Shown here in pieces: positions 54,202 to 62,071 of a stretch of DNA of 64,000 bases (its first letter is position 1; each line of letters opens with the position of its first letter). The DNA comes from Flammeovirgaceae bacterium UBA6059 (GTDB lineage Bacteria; Bacteroidota; Bacteroidia; Cytophagales; Cyclobacteriaceae). The stretch covers positions 62,001-126,000 of the forward strand of contig DIYH01000032.1 of assembly GCA_002435755.1 (NCBI GenBank), in the 5' to 3' direction. Made by a program: the position numbers and the translations under genes. A model generated the notes under the pieces. The model searched no databases. It was not told the DNA's origin and saw only the letters and a list, made by a program, of their open reading frames with translations.

Positions 54202-55662
54202 ATGACAACTAATAGTATCATCCAGCCAAGGCCTTTTGCAACAGCAATTGATGACCTGGGCTGGATGAACGGACACAATGAAGGTGCCAATGGCTATGGG
54301 CCATATCGTCTTGGTGTTCGTAGAAAGATGAGCTTGGGCGACTATGAGGCCATAGTCAACCTCGCCAGGCGTGTGGGTGTACGTCTGCAAGGGCTCTTTA
54401 TTCTGAGTGAGATGGATAGGGAAAATCTACTCAAGAACTATCCAACAACTACATACTTAGGGACAAACTGGGACAATAGTGAGAATGTCTCGGAACTACA
54501 AATCGAGATGATGCAGTATGTACAGCAAGAGGCTGCTTTTCTTGAGTTTGGACTCCATGGTATTGGGCATGAGCTCTGGCCTGAGCCTGATCAGCAACAA
54601 CGCGCCGAATGGTACAATACAGAGCAGGATCACCCATGGCCTACAGAAGAAGTGAAAATGCATCTGGACTGCTTTGCCCAGATCATGCAGCAATATGGCC
54701 TGAGCTCTGATAACGGGCATTCGTTTCCTGAGAGCTTTGTACCCTGCGCCTACAGCTACTATTGGCAGCCCGACAGTGAAGATAGTCTTGGTGCTATCTT
54801 ATCAGAATATGGGATCAAGTATGTCAATACGGACTTCTCACAAATACCCGAGTGCAGACCACCAATCAAACCCAACGACGGAGGTTTTGATCATGACGTG
54901 CATGTCATGAACAGGTACAACTATGGCAATCTTTGGTACCAACTAGGCACATTACCCGGTATGCCTCTGCATTCGCAACCTACAGACTTCATAGAAACGC
55001 ACTGGCCCAATCTATTAGCGCAAGATGATTTTTTACAGGATAGTATAACAGACCAGTGGGTGGCCTATTTTCAATTAGTCCAACGTACGCCGGATCGCTT
55101 TTGTGCAAAAAATACAGCTCAGATACACTCCCAATGGGCCTATAACAGGTATACCAGGTTAAACAACTGGAATGATGGTGTGGTAGAGATTGACAATACT
55201 GCAATGCCGATGAACTATTATCATCATCAATTGATCAACAATATGATCTTAAAACTTCCACTTGATCCTTATCAGCATGTATCTTATGCTGCTATCAATG
55301 GTAAACCTATATCAGCCTACTTTGAAGACCAGGGGTATGCCCTGCTCTACCTACCGATACTTAAACAGGAAAAGTATCTCCTTGAATATAGCCTTGGTGA
55401 TAAAAGGATGTCAAATACGATTTGGTATGATGGCACCTATTCTTTCGTGGACATGTCTTACACTGAGAATGAAGTGGTTATAAGCATGACAATATACGGC
55501 ACTCAGTCCATCAAGTTGATTACTGATTATGATCCACAGCAAGTGATCTCTAGCAATGAATACGTTGAAGTGAAGGACTTTGAACGCCGAGGTGATCATC
55601 TCATAATAAAGGTTGCGGCGCAAGACATTCAAGGTAATCATACAAGACTTACACTCAGATAG
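54202..55662 (+). CDS. NodB/polysaccharide-deacetylase-like TIM-barrel protein, no export signal
   Basis: The product is 486 residues with no signal peptide (MTTNSIIQPRPF). The N-terminal half (about 10-260) reads FATAIDDLGWMNGH, FGLHGIGHELW, and PCAYSYYWQP. The Asp pair and H-x3-H match the metal triad of NodB-type deacetylases. The C-terminal half (about 340-486) is a beta-rich domain (GTYSFVDMSYTENEVVISM). I do not recognise a precise family. It follows the amidohydrolase gene by 2 bp, is the last gene of the agaS operon, and lies in the cytosol if the start is right. Given that no NagA/AgaA deacetylase is visible, a deacetylase role on an N-acetylated sugar is a fair hypothesis, with a hydrolase as an alternative. 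Confidence 0.65.
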   Translation: MTTNSIIQPRPFATAIDDLGWMNGHNEGANGYGPYRLGVRRKMSLGDYEAIVNLARRVGVRLQGLFILSEMDRENLLKNYPTTTYLGTNWDNSENVSELQIEMMQYVQQEAAFLEFGLHGIGHELWPEPDQQQRAEWYNTEQDHPWPTEEVKMHLDCFAQIMQQYGLSSDNGHSFPESFVPCAYSYYWQPDSEDSLGAILSEYGIKYVNTDFSQIPECRPPIKPNDGGFDHDVHVMNRYNYGNLWYQLGTLPGMPLHSQPTDFIETHWPNLLAQDDFLQDSITDQWVAYFQLVQRTPDRFCAKNTAQIHSQWAYNRYTRLNNWNDGVVEIDNTAMPMNYYHHQLINNMILKLPLDPYQHVSYAAINGKPISAYFEDQGYALLYLPILKQEKYLLEYSLGDKRMSNTIWYDGTYSFVDMSYTENEVVISMTIYGTQSIKLITDYDPQQVISSNEYVEVKDFERRGDHLIIKVAAQDIQGNHTRLTLR

Positions 55663-55671
55663 TTGACCCAG

Positions 55672-57213
55672 TTAGTCAACAAATACCTTAGCGGTACCGA
55701 TGTTGGTCTTGAATATATACAGGCCAGATGGATAAGAGCTGAAAACAGCTTTGTCAATCTCTAACTGCTGTGTGGACAGATCCTGACTCACACGATGAAT
55801 GATACGTCCATTGAGATCGACGACAGCCAGCTCTGTAAAGCCATTAGCTGTTGGAGATCGAAGCTCGTAGCGATCAGTATGACTGTTGATAGAAATGCTA
55901 TTGCCGCTTACTTTTTTTTTCACCCCAGTGACTTCAGGTCTGACATAGACATAAGGATCATTTTCAGTACCATAGTATTCGATCACCTGGCCAGGCAGTA
56001 ATCGGTCAGACTCAATGGTAAGTGTGGCTCCATCCCCACCTGCGGAGATACCTACTTCCATTTGCTCATCCGGTTGTAGACCGATCAGGCCTGTGGCGGA
56101 CCTTATGTCATTCACCGCTAGGTAAGCATCATAGTAGATAGGCGCAACACCAACATTTTTGACAGTGACTACTGATGTATCATTAGCTGTCTTAAAGGAC
56201 ACTATTTTGTAACGATATCCCATGTACATGCTCGCCTCTTTGATGCGCTCCATCGACTGATAGCGACTCTGGTCATTGCCATTGATATAGCTCATATGAA
56301 AGTCCTCGACAAATTCCTCAAAGGGGATTCCATGTGCACCAATATGCTCATTCAGTACGTTTTGCTGGTCGTAAGTGGTGTAGTAGCTGAATTCACCACC
56401 CGCTGGGTTCGTTTGATACCTCTCTCTATCGAAAAAATTCCAGGAGTTGGTATTATATCCAGCATGTCCCGCATGCATGAACGAGTCATCAAACAAACCA
56501 AAGCGAAGGTCAAGCAACTCCTCGTTTTCGGAGAAGGGACTGTAGGTGCTACTGGCGGCATCTATGGAAATGCTCCAATGTGTTTTTTGGAAAACTGTAT
56601 CGAGATGTTGTAAAAAGCCAGCCTGGAACTCTTTACTGGGAAATGTCTCCCCTAGCACGAATGGTCCATCATAGATATGGTACTCAGCCCATAAACCAAA
56701 GCCTGTCTGCACAAAAGCAAGTCTGGGATCATTGTCGTACCGTTTAGCATACTCCTCGTAAAAGGCAAGCGTGAAACGCTGAAGCTCGGGATGTGTCCAG
56801 TCTGGAAACCACGTCTCATGACCTTCTGAGAGGCCCATGGTTTCATTATAATCAGGTAAATCCTTAATGTATTGAGGTACGCTCGTGGTATAACCAGGAT
56901 ATGAAAACCTAAAGCGTAATATGGCTTGATGGCCTCTCGATGACATCTCATTCAACAGCTCCTCCACTGGATTCCAGTCATACGTATCCTGCCCTATGAC
57001 GACATCCTCGTACAACATGTACGAGTACTCTAGGGCGATAATGTCAGTCTCGATCTGAGAGTTAGTTGGCCAAAACACAATACCTGTCATGGGCTGTACT
57101 CTGGTAATCTCACTGTCAATCGACACATCCACAAAATCCTGTGACCAGGAGAACCATGGCACTGCCAATAATAGGGTTAGAACTAAGAACTTGAGTCGAT
57201 TCATTGATAACAT
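55672..57213 (-). CDS. DUF4832-like secreted protein with T9SS sorting tail
   Basis: The product is 513 residues with a signal peptide (LVLTLLLAVPWFSWSQ). A three-codon-later ATG (57204) is also possible. The TIM-barrel-like part (about 20-330) reads SYMLYEDVVIGQDTYDWNPVEELLNEM, AILRFRFSYPGY, VQTGFGLWAEYHIYDGP (a Glu after WA where relatives have WGE) and FGLFDDSFMHAGHAGYN. A DUF4832-type beta-sandwich follows (about 335-420), then a T9SS tail (VVDLNGRIIHRVSQDL, PSGLYIFKTNIG). It is convergent with the agaS operon (9 bp apart) and downstream of the GH109 gene on its strand. An extracellular glycan hydrolase role is inferred, and the sequence is the most divergent of the four relatives in the window. 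Confidence 0.75.
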   Translation of the reverse strand: MLSMNRLKFLVLTLLLAVPWFSWSQDFVDVSIDSEITRVQPMTGIVFWPTNSQIETDIIALEYSYMLYEDVVIGQDTYDWNPVEELLNEMSSRGHQAILRFRFSYPGYTTSVPQYIKDLPDYNETMGLSEGHETWFPDWTHPELQRFTLAFYEEYAKRYDNDPRLAFVQTGFGLWAEYHIYDGPFVLGETFPSKEFQAGFLQHLDTVFQKTHWSISIDAASSTYSPFSENEELLDLRFGLFDDSFMHAGHAGYNTNSWNFFDRERYQTNPAGGEFSYYTTYDQQNVLNEHIGAHGIPFEEFVEDFHMSYINGNDQSRYQSMERIKEASMYMGYRYKIVSFKTANDTSVVTVKNVGVAPIYYDAYLAVNDIRSATGLIGLQPDEQMEVGISAGGDGATLTIESDRLLPGQVIEYYGTENDPYVYVRPEVTGVKKKVSGNSISINSHTDRYELRSPTANGFTELAVVDLNGRIIHRVSQDLSTQQLEIDKAVFSSYPSGLYIFKTNIGTAKVFVD

Positions 57214-57226
57214 GTTTTCTTCTTTT

Positions 57227-57237
57227 TCATTAATTGT
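57227..57237 (-). promoter_or_regulatory. Leader box ACAATTAATGA, first copy
   Basis: The 11-mer ACAATTAATGA on the minus strand lies 13 bp before the ATG at 57213. The identical 11-mer lies 10 bp before the GH109 start (58677-58687). It may be a shared leader or translation element; chance in an AT-rich leader cannot be excluded. Confidence 0.3.
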
Positions 57238-57310
57238 AATGAACAGCGGATATCCAGCCTGTTAGTCCGAATTCTTTCTTATGTGATTTTGAATCCTCCA
57301 TGGGATTGAA

Positions 57311-58666
57311 TCAATATCTATCGTCCAATCCAAAAATGGGTTCTCTCTTCATCCATTTGCCACGCGTGAAATCAGGAAACATCACGGGTGAACTTCCATT
57401 CGCGATAGATTGCTCACTCATGCATGTGACTGCCGCCCAACTGACACAGTCATAGACATCCATGGGCATGGGTTCGTTATGTTTCAGCGCCTCAACAAAA
57501 GCATGTAACACGAAGAAATCCATACCTCCGTGCCCCGCACCCACAGATTCACTTTCATGTTTTTTCCAAAGCGGGTGATCATAGCGCTGCATGTACGCTG
57601 TATCTGGCTGCCACTCATGAGGCTCGCCTTCACCTTCTATGTAGATACTGTTATTGATATCCATCCAGAGCCCATCGGTACCTTGTACTCTAAAACCTAG
57701 CGAATACGGTCGGGGCAGATTGGTGTCATGCGTTATCATCAATGTCTCTCCCATCGCACATTTGATGACTGTGGTCACCACATCGCCCAGCTTAAACTCT
57801 ACTTCGGCGTTGGGGTGGTCTTCCCCACCCTGTGGATGTTCCACGATGTATTCGTGTAATCCTCGCGCTTTTGAAGCGGTTGAGGTCAGATAGACAAATC
57901 GATTGCCCCTATTATTGTTGATGTAATTGGCTATAGGACCGAGTCCGTGCGAAGGATAAAGATCCCCGTTGCGGTAGACAGAATGGTTGGTCCGCCAGCG
58001 TGCTTCGCTGTAGCCTTTAGCTCCAAACTCAACCCCTCCTCCATAAAGCTGGCTACCATTGTTGAACTTCACTGCACGTAGATCATGTTGGTACCCACCC
58101 TGCATATGGACAATCTCACCAAAGACTTTGTTTCTCACCATGTTGAGCACTGCCATAACATCCCGGCGGTACGATACATTCTCTATGATCATGAAAGGTG
58201 TCCGTGTGCGCTCGTATGTATTGACAAGGTCCCAACACTCTTGAATATCAAAAGCACCGGCTACTTCAAGACCGACCGCCTTACCAGCTTCCATCGCATC
58301 GATAGCCATTGGTGTATGCCATATCCATGGGGTAGATATGATCACTGCGTCCACATCATCACTCAGCAGTAGGTTTTGGTAGTCCTCAGGCCCATTGCCA
58401 AAAGTCGCTGGCTTCTTCATACCGGCAGTTGTAACCATGTCCACAGCTTGCAAGAGACGCTCTTGATCGATATCGCATAGTGCAGTTACCACAATATCTG
58501 ATCTGTTGAGTATTAAGCCTAGCTGCCCCGTTCCTCGTGCACCTAATCCAATGAAACCAACCTTGAGTCGTTCAGCATACTTACCAATCGAAAAACTATA
58601 TGAGGGTGATGAAGCCATCAAAGCAGCTCCTGCGGATGATTTCACAACAAAGTTTCGTCTATTCAT
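57311..58666 (-). CDS. GH109-like alpha-N-acetylgalactosaminidase (Gfo/Idh/MocA fold, Tat signal)
   Basis: The product is 451 residues from the ATG at 58666, which gives a twin-arginine signal (NRRNFVVKSSAGAALMASS); an open frame extends 22 codons further. The Rossmann NAD-binding part (about 30-160) has VGFIGLGARGTGQLGLIL and ALCDIDQERL. The C-terminal part shows GH109 landmarks: LEVAGAFDIQECW, FMIIENVSYRRDVMAV, LYPSHGLGPIANYIN, SVGAGHGGMDFFVLHAF and FPDFTRGKWMKR. GH109 enzymes use bound NAD+ to remove terminal alpha-GalNAc. It is exported, and in the same region as agaS, which supports a GalNAc-containing substrate. Confidence 0.9.
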   Translation of the reverse strand: MNRRNFVVKSSAGAALMASSPSYSFSIGKYAERLKVGFIGLGARGTGQLGLILNRSDIVVTALCDIDQERLLQAVDMVTTAGMKKPATFGNGPEDYQNLLLSDDVDAVIISTPWIWHTPMAIDAMEAGKAVGLEVAGAFDIQECWDLVNTYERTRTPFMIIENVSYRRDVMAVLNMVRNKVFGEIVHMQGGYQHDLRAVKFNNGSQLYGGGVEFGAKGYSEARWRTNHSVYRNGDLYPSHGLGPIANYINNNRGNRFVYLTSTASKARGLHEYIVEHPQGGEDHPNAEVEFKLGDVVTTVIKCAMGETLMITHDTNLPRPYSLGFRVQGTDGLWMDINNSIYIEGEGEPHEWQPDTAYMQRYDHPLWKKHESESVGAGHGGMDFFVLHAFVEALKHNEPMPMDVYDCVSWAAVTCMSEQSIANGSSPVMFPDFTRGKWMKREPIFGLDDRY

Positions 58667-58676
58667 TACGTGCTCG

Positions 58677-58687
58677 TCATTAATTGT
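58677..58687 (-). promoter_or_regulatory. Leader box ACAATTAATGA, second copy
   Basis: This is the same 11-mer as at 57227-57237, 10 bp before the GH109 ATG. Both copies sit in the leader of secreted glycan enzymes on the same strand. Confidence 0.3.
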
Positions 58688-58816
58688 TCCTTTAACATCG
58701 AACTTTTCGGACACTACTAAATTATACAACATCTCAATATATAATAAGCTTATGAAATACCATTGATTAATATAAGCAATTTTACAAAGGTTAAATAAAC
58801 ATTTTTAATGACATTT

Positions 58817-58829
58817 ACTTTCGTAAAGT
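58817..58829. promoter_or_regulatory. ACTTTCGTAAAGT, candidate DeoR operator or -7 region
   Basis: The 13-mer has 5-bp inverted arms (ACTTT/AAAGT) around CGT and ends 7 bp before the symporter start codon. ACTTTCGT also occurs in the promoter of the PKD lipoprotein (35390-35397). The sequence could be an operator for the AgaR-like DeoR protein or simply a promoter element. Confidence 0.35.
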
Positions 58830-58836
58830 TATTAAT

Positions 58837-60618
58837 ATGATTCTGTCAGCAATTGATTGGTTTCTTATCCTATTGTTCTTTGTTCTATCCTTAGGAATAG
58901 GCATATGGGCTGCCAGGTCAGGAAATCGAAATAGCAAGGACTACTTCAATGCAAGTGGGAAAATGCCTTGGTGGTTGCTAGGTGTATCTATGGTAGCTAC
59001 TACCTTCTCGACAGACACACCCAACCTGGTGACAAACATAGTCAGACAGCAAGGAGTTTATGGCAACTGGGCATGGTGGGCTTTTCTTTTGACGGGAATG
59101 CTCACAGTCTTTGTGTATGCAAGGCTCTGGAAAAAAACCGGAGTATTAACTGACGTAGAGTTTTATGAGTTGCGCTATTCTGGTAAGGCAGCACGCTTTC
59201 TCAGAGGCTTTAGAGCCATCTATCTCGGCTTAGTGTTTAATGTGATGATCATGGCTGCCGTGTCTCTCGCGGTTATCAAGATAGGTGGTGTACTGCTTGG
59301 GCTGACTCCATTACAAACCGTGGTGGTTGCTGGTACGGTAACAGTACTTTATAGCTCAATCGGAGGGCTAAGGGGCGTAATTGTAACTGATTTCATCCAA
59401 TTCTTCTTATCTATCGGCGGGGCGGTAATCGCCGCAATCGTAGCACTTCAACACCCCAAGGTTGGAGGGTTAACCAACATGCTCAACCATGAAAACGTAG
59501 TGTCTAAACTCGACTTATTCCCCTCATTCTCCAATCCGGAGATCTTCGCCACCATACTGCTCATTCAGCTACTTGTACAATGGTGGAGTGTGTGGTATCC
59601 CGGTTCAGAGCCTGGTGGAGGTGGCTATATCGCTCAGCGTATGTTTGCGGCAAAAGATGAACAGCATTCTATGAAAGCGGTATTCTTTTTTAATGCTGCG
59701 CATTATGCTCTAAGGCCATGGCCATGGATTATTGTAGCGCTTTGCTCACTAATCGTTTATCCTGACCTGGAGAGTTTAAGGCTTGCCTTTCCAGAAGCCG
59801 CAGGTATCGTCAGCCATGATTTAGGTTACCCTGCCATGCTCACTTTCATCCCGCATGGTCTACTAGGACTGGTGGTTACTTCTCTCATAGCCGCCTATAT
59901 GTCGACTATCTCCACCCATCTCAATTGGGGTGCTTCTTACATTGCTAATGACTATTACAAGCGCTTTCTCAAGCCTTCCGCAACAGAAAAAGAGCTACTC
60001 AATGTTGGGCGCCTGGTGACGGTCATATTGATGGTTTTGACCATGGTACTAGCCCTGTTGTTGGAAAATGCTCTTGATGCCTTCCAGATACTATTGCAAA
60101 TAGGCGCTGGGACAGGATTGATCTTTATCCTGAGATGGTTTTGGTGGAGAGTCAATGCTGCGAGCGAGTTGGCGGCCATGTTGATCAGTTTTGCGGTAGC
60201 ACTTTATTTTGGTTTCGTACATCAAGCGGTTGGTTTATCTCCCCTGCCTTACTGGCAAGAACTGGTCATAGGCATAGGAATTACCACTATTGGCTGGGTA
60301 TCAACATCTTATTTGACCCAACCCACAAGCCTTCAAGTCATGACAGCATTTATCAACAAAGTTGATCCTGGTGGACCTGGTTGGGAGAAGGTCATCATTG
60401 AAGCTAAAGCTCAAGGCTTAATCAGCTATCAACCGGTTGGGCAGTGGAAAATACCTATAGGCATCTTATGTATGATATTAGGCACAGTAGCGATTTACAG
60501 CTTCTTAATGGGAACGGGTCTGATCATCTACCAGCGCTTAGTGGAAGGCTTTGGATTGCTCCTGCTGACCATCATCACAACGACTGTGCTCAAACGACTT
60601 TGGAACAAAATTATCTAG
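58837..60618 (+). CDS. Sodium:solute symporter (SSS family), probable sugar importer
   Basis: The product is 593 residues with about thirteen to fourteen hydrophobic helices: the N-terminal WFLILLFFVLSLGIGIWAA, WWLLGVSMVATTFSTDTPNL, ITLYSSIGGLRGVIVTDFIQ-like segments, and later LVVTSLIAAYMSTISTHLNWG. The block GGLRGVIVTDFIQ and the TFS and STISTHLNWG regions are typical of SSS proteins related to SGLT-type sugar transporters. It begins a two-gene unit with the kinase at 60623 (4 bp gap) and is divergent from GH109. The likely cargo is GalNAc or the monosaccharide released by GH109 (inference). Confidence 0.9.
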   Translation: MILSAIDWFLILLFFVLSLGIGIWAARSGNRNSKDYFNASGKMPWWLLGVSMVATTFSTDTPNLVTNIVRQQGVYGNWAWWAFLLTGMLTVFVYARLWKKTGVLTDVEFYELRYSGKAARFLRGFRAIYLGLVFNVMIMAAVSLAVIKIGGVLLGLTPLQTVVVAGTVTVLYSSIGGLRGVIVTDFIQFFLSIGGAVIAAIVALQHPKVGGLTNMLNHENVVSKLDLFPSFSNPEIFATILLIQLLVQWWSVWYPGSEPGGGGYIAQRMFAAKDEQHSMKAVFFFNAAHYALRPWPWIIVALCSLIVYPDLESLRLAFPEAAGIVSHDLGYPAMLTFIPHGLLGLVVTSLIAAYMSTISTHLNWGASYIANDYYKRFLKPSATEKELLNVGRLVTVILMVLTMVLALLLENALDAFQILLQIGAGTGLIFILRWFWWRVNAASELAAMLISFAVALYFGFVHQAVGLSPLPYWQELVIGIGITTIGWVSTSYLTQPTSLQVMTAFINKVDPGGPGWEKVIIEAKAQGLISYQPVGQWKIPIGILCMILGTVAIYSFLMGTGLIIYQRLVEGFGLLLLTIITTTVLKRLWNKII

Positions 60619-60622
60619 GGCT

Positions 60623-61543
60623 ATGAAAATCAATGTGCAAGGCAAGTATGTTCTGGTTGTATGTCCAAATCCATCTGTCGATATTTTGGCCACACTCGAT
60701 CAACTAGAACCTGGCATCCCGAATCGTATCATCAGTGAGCAACGCTACCCTGGAGGTAAGGGTATACACGTGGCAATGGCCCTATCGGAATTGGGTATTA
60801 ACGTTGTGCTAGCTGGTATTTGGGGAGGGGCAACAGGCCAGTGGATCAAAGATCAATGCTTGAAGTACTACCCTTCTTTACGCTTAATCGGTCCGGAAAT
60901 TGCTGAATGGTCAAGAAGTTGCTACACTTTCAAGGGTTTCGGTGATCACCATGATACGGAACTACTCGGAGCAGGACCTTCTTTGTCAGAGGATACAGTG
61001 CTAGACCTCAATGAACAAGTAGAAAAACATCTATCGCAAGCGAAGGCACTGGTGCTCAGCGGCAGTTGGCCTAAGGGTGCACCAGCAACCGGCTATCGGG
61101 AGTTAATAAGCCTTGGTCAAAAGTATGAAGTAGCTGCTTTCCTAGACTGTACAGGCACTCAATTAGAGCATGCACTTGAAGCTCAACCCTTCTGTGTTCA
61201 TCTCAACAGAAAGGAAGTCACTGATTATTTTGAAAAGGATTTTGAGGTTGGCCAACGAGAATTACTTCGCCACTGTGAGGTAGCAGCCATCACCGACGGC
61301 TCAAAGGGCCTCTATCTCATTTCACGTTCAGTGCAGAGCCACAGCCTTAAGTCTGTGGATAAGGTCATCAGCACCGTCGGTTGCGGAGACTGCTTACTTG
61401 GTGGAATAGTGGCTGGTTATATACAGAATATGACTTTCTCAGAGATTGCAGAGCTTGGTGCTGCCTGTGGAGCCGCAAATTGCCTGAGATCAGAATTGGG
61501 CATGCTAAGAAAAGATGATGTGGAAAATTTGATAGAGCATTAG
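60623..61543 (+). CDS. 1-phosphofructokinase/LacC-type hexose kinase (probable tagatose-6-phosphate kinase)
   Basis: The product is 306 residues, PfkB superfamily, FruK/LacC branch. Motifs are VCPNPSVDILATLDQLEPG at the N-terminus; YPGGKGIHVAMALSELGINVVLAGIWGG; LVLSGSWPKGAPATGYREL; VHLNRKEVTDYF; AAITDGSKGLYL; and a C-terminal GCGDCLLGGIVAGY, where Cys replaces the usual Ala of GAGD and Cys follows the catalytic Asp. LacC-branch enzymes phosphorylate tagatose 6-phosphate to the 1,6-bisphosphate, the step between AgaS and the aldolase. It follows the symporter by 4 bp. Substrate could also be fructose 1-phosphate. Confidence 0.85.
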   Translation: MKINVQGKYVLVVCPNPSVDILATLDQLEPGIPNRIISEQRYPGGKGIHVAMALSELGINVVLAGIWGGATGQWIKDQCLKYYPSLRLIGPEIAEWSRSCYTFKGFGDHHDTELLGAGPSLSEDTVLDLNEQVEKHLSQAKALVLSGSWPKGAPATGYRELISLGQKYEVAAFLDCTGTQLEHALEAQPFCVHLNRKEVTDYFEKDFEVGQRELLRHCEVAAITDGSKGLYLISRSVQSHSLKSVDKVISTVGCGDCLLGGIVAGYIQNMTFSEIAELGAACGAANCLRSELGMLRKDDVENLIEH

Positions 61544-61878
61544 CTAGTCTCTTATCTATTGACATTGCAGATGATCAAGAATCTCATTTGTATCGATACT
61601 AGTAATAAACTTACGATTAGGTAGTAGGAAAAATAAAGCATAGCAAGCTTATGAGATCAGAATTTCACGAATTCCTAATGCATGTGCTGAACGACTAAGT
61701 TGCCTACTTTGAACGATAAGAGAATAGTGAACTATTGATTACACATGATTACACTTCTCAGATTACACACACTTCAGTGAGACGACCTTGTATAACAATC
61801 TCATATTCATGTATTAGATTTTAAAACAATTCTGCTAGGGGAAGGTCTTTGGTTAGATAATGTTTATAAACAGTTAAC
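61544..61878. other. Intergenic stretch between the kinase gene and the island boundary
   Basis: About 335 bases of AT-rich sequence follow the kinase. No ORF, RNA gene or clear terminator for the kinase was found by reading it. It is probably native chromosome left of the integration site. Confidence 0.5.
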
Positions 61879-61919
61879 AAAAAAACTAAAGCACCTACAA
61901 TATGATATTGCAAGTGCTT
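61879..61919 (-). terminator. Rho-independent terminator of the tRNA-Arg gene
   Basis: On the minus strand a 15-bp stem (AAGCACTTGCAATAT / ATATTGTAGGTGCTT, two G-U pairs) with loop CAT is followed by TAGTTTTTTT. It begins 10 bp after the 3' end of the tRNA fragment. This is the native terminator left behind by the insertion. Confidence 0.85.
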
Positions 61920-61929
61920 CATTTTCAAG

Positions 61930-61971
61930 TGATTCCACCAGGACTCGAACCTGGAACCTACTGCTTAGAAG
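61930..61971 (-). other. 3' fragment of tRNA-Arg(TCT): attachment site at the left end of a genomic island
   Basis: Read on the minus strand, 61971 down to 61930 gives the anticodon loop CTTCTAA (anticodon TCT), the 3' anticodon strand GCAGT, variable loop AGGTT, a perfect T-arm (CCAGG/TTCGAGT/CCTGG), acceptor 3' strand TGGAATC and discriminator A. No D-arm or acceptor 5' strand precedes it, and the upstream anticodon strand (ACTCC) mispairs. This is what remains when an integrase recombines inside a tRNA gene. The intact tRNA should lie at the other, right-hand end of the island. Confidence 0.8.
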
Positions 61972-62042
61972 GGAGTGACATACCATGCAAATAGGCCTTA
62001 AATGCGCGTATTCAAGGCTTAGGGTGCTTCAAAAGCCTGCAA

Positions 62043-62067
62043 ACCTTAACACCATACCTTAACACCA
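62043..62067. repeat. Paired 12-bp direct repeats next to the integrase gene
   Basis: ACCTTAACACCA occurs at 62043-62054 and again at 62056-62067, a 13-bp period, between the integrase stop codon and the tRNA fragment. Tandem short repeats here are typical arm-type binding sites of tyrosine recombinases or their excisionases. Confidence 0.6.
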
Positions 62068-62071
62068 CTGA

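Noticed and set aside
57311..58666. Ordinary sugar dehydrogenase for the Gfo/Idh/MocA protein
   Set aside because: The Tat signal, YPSHGLGP, GHGGMDFFV and PDFTRGKW blocks match GH109 enzymes better than cytosolic dehydrogenases.
58837..61543. Insertion sequence or transposase in the GalNAc region
   Set aside because: No transposase-like ORF or terminal inverted repeats were found; all genes are metabolic.
61930..62010. Complete tRNA-Arg gene
   Set aside because: Only the anticodon loop to the discriminator base matches; the sequence upstream has no D-arm or acceptor 5' strand and the anticodon stem has a mismatch.
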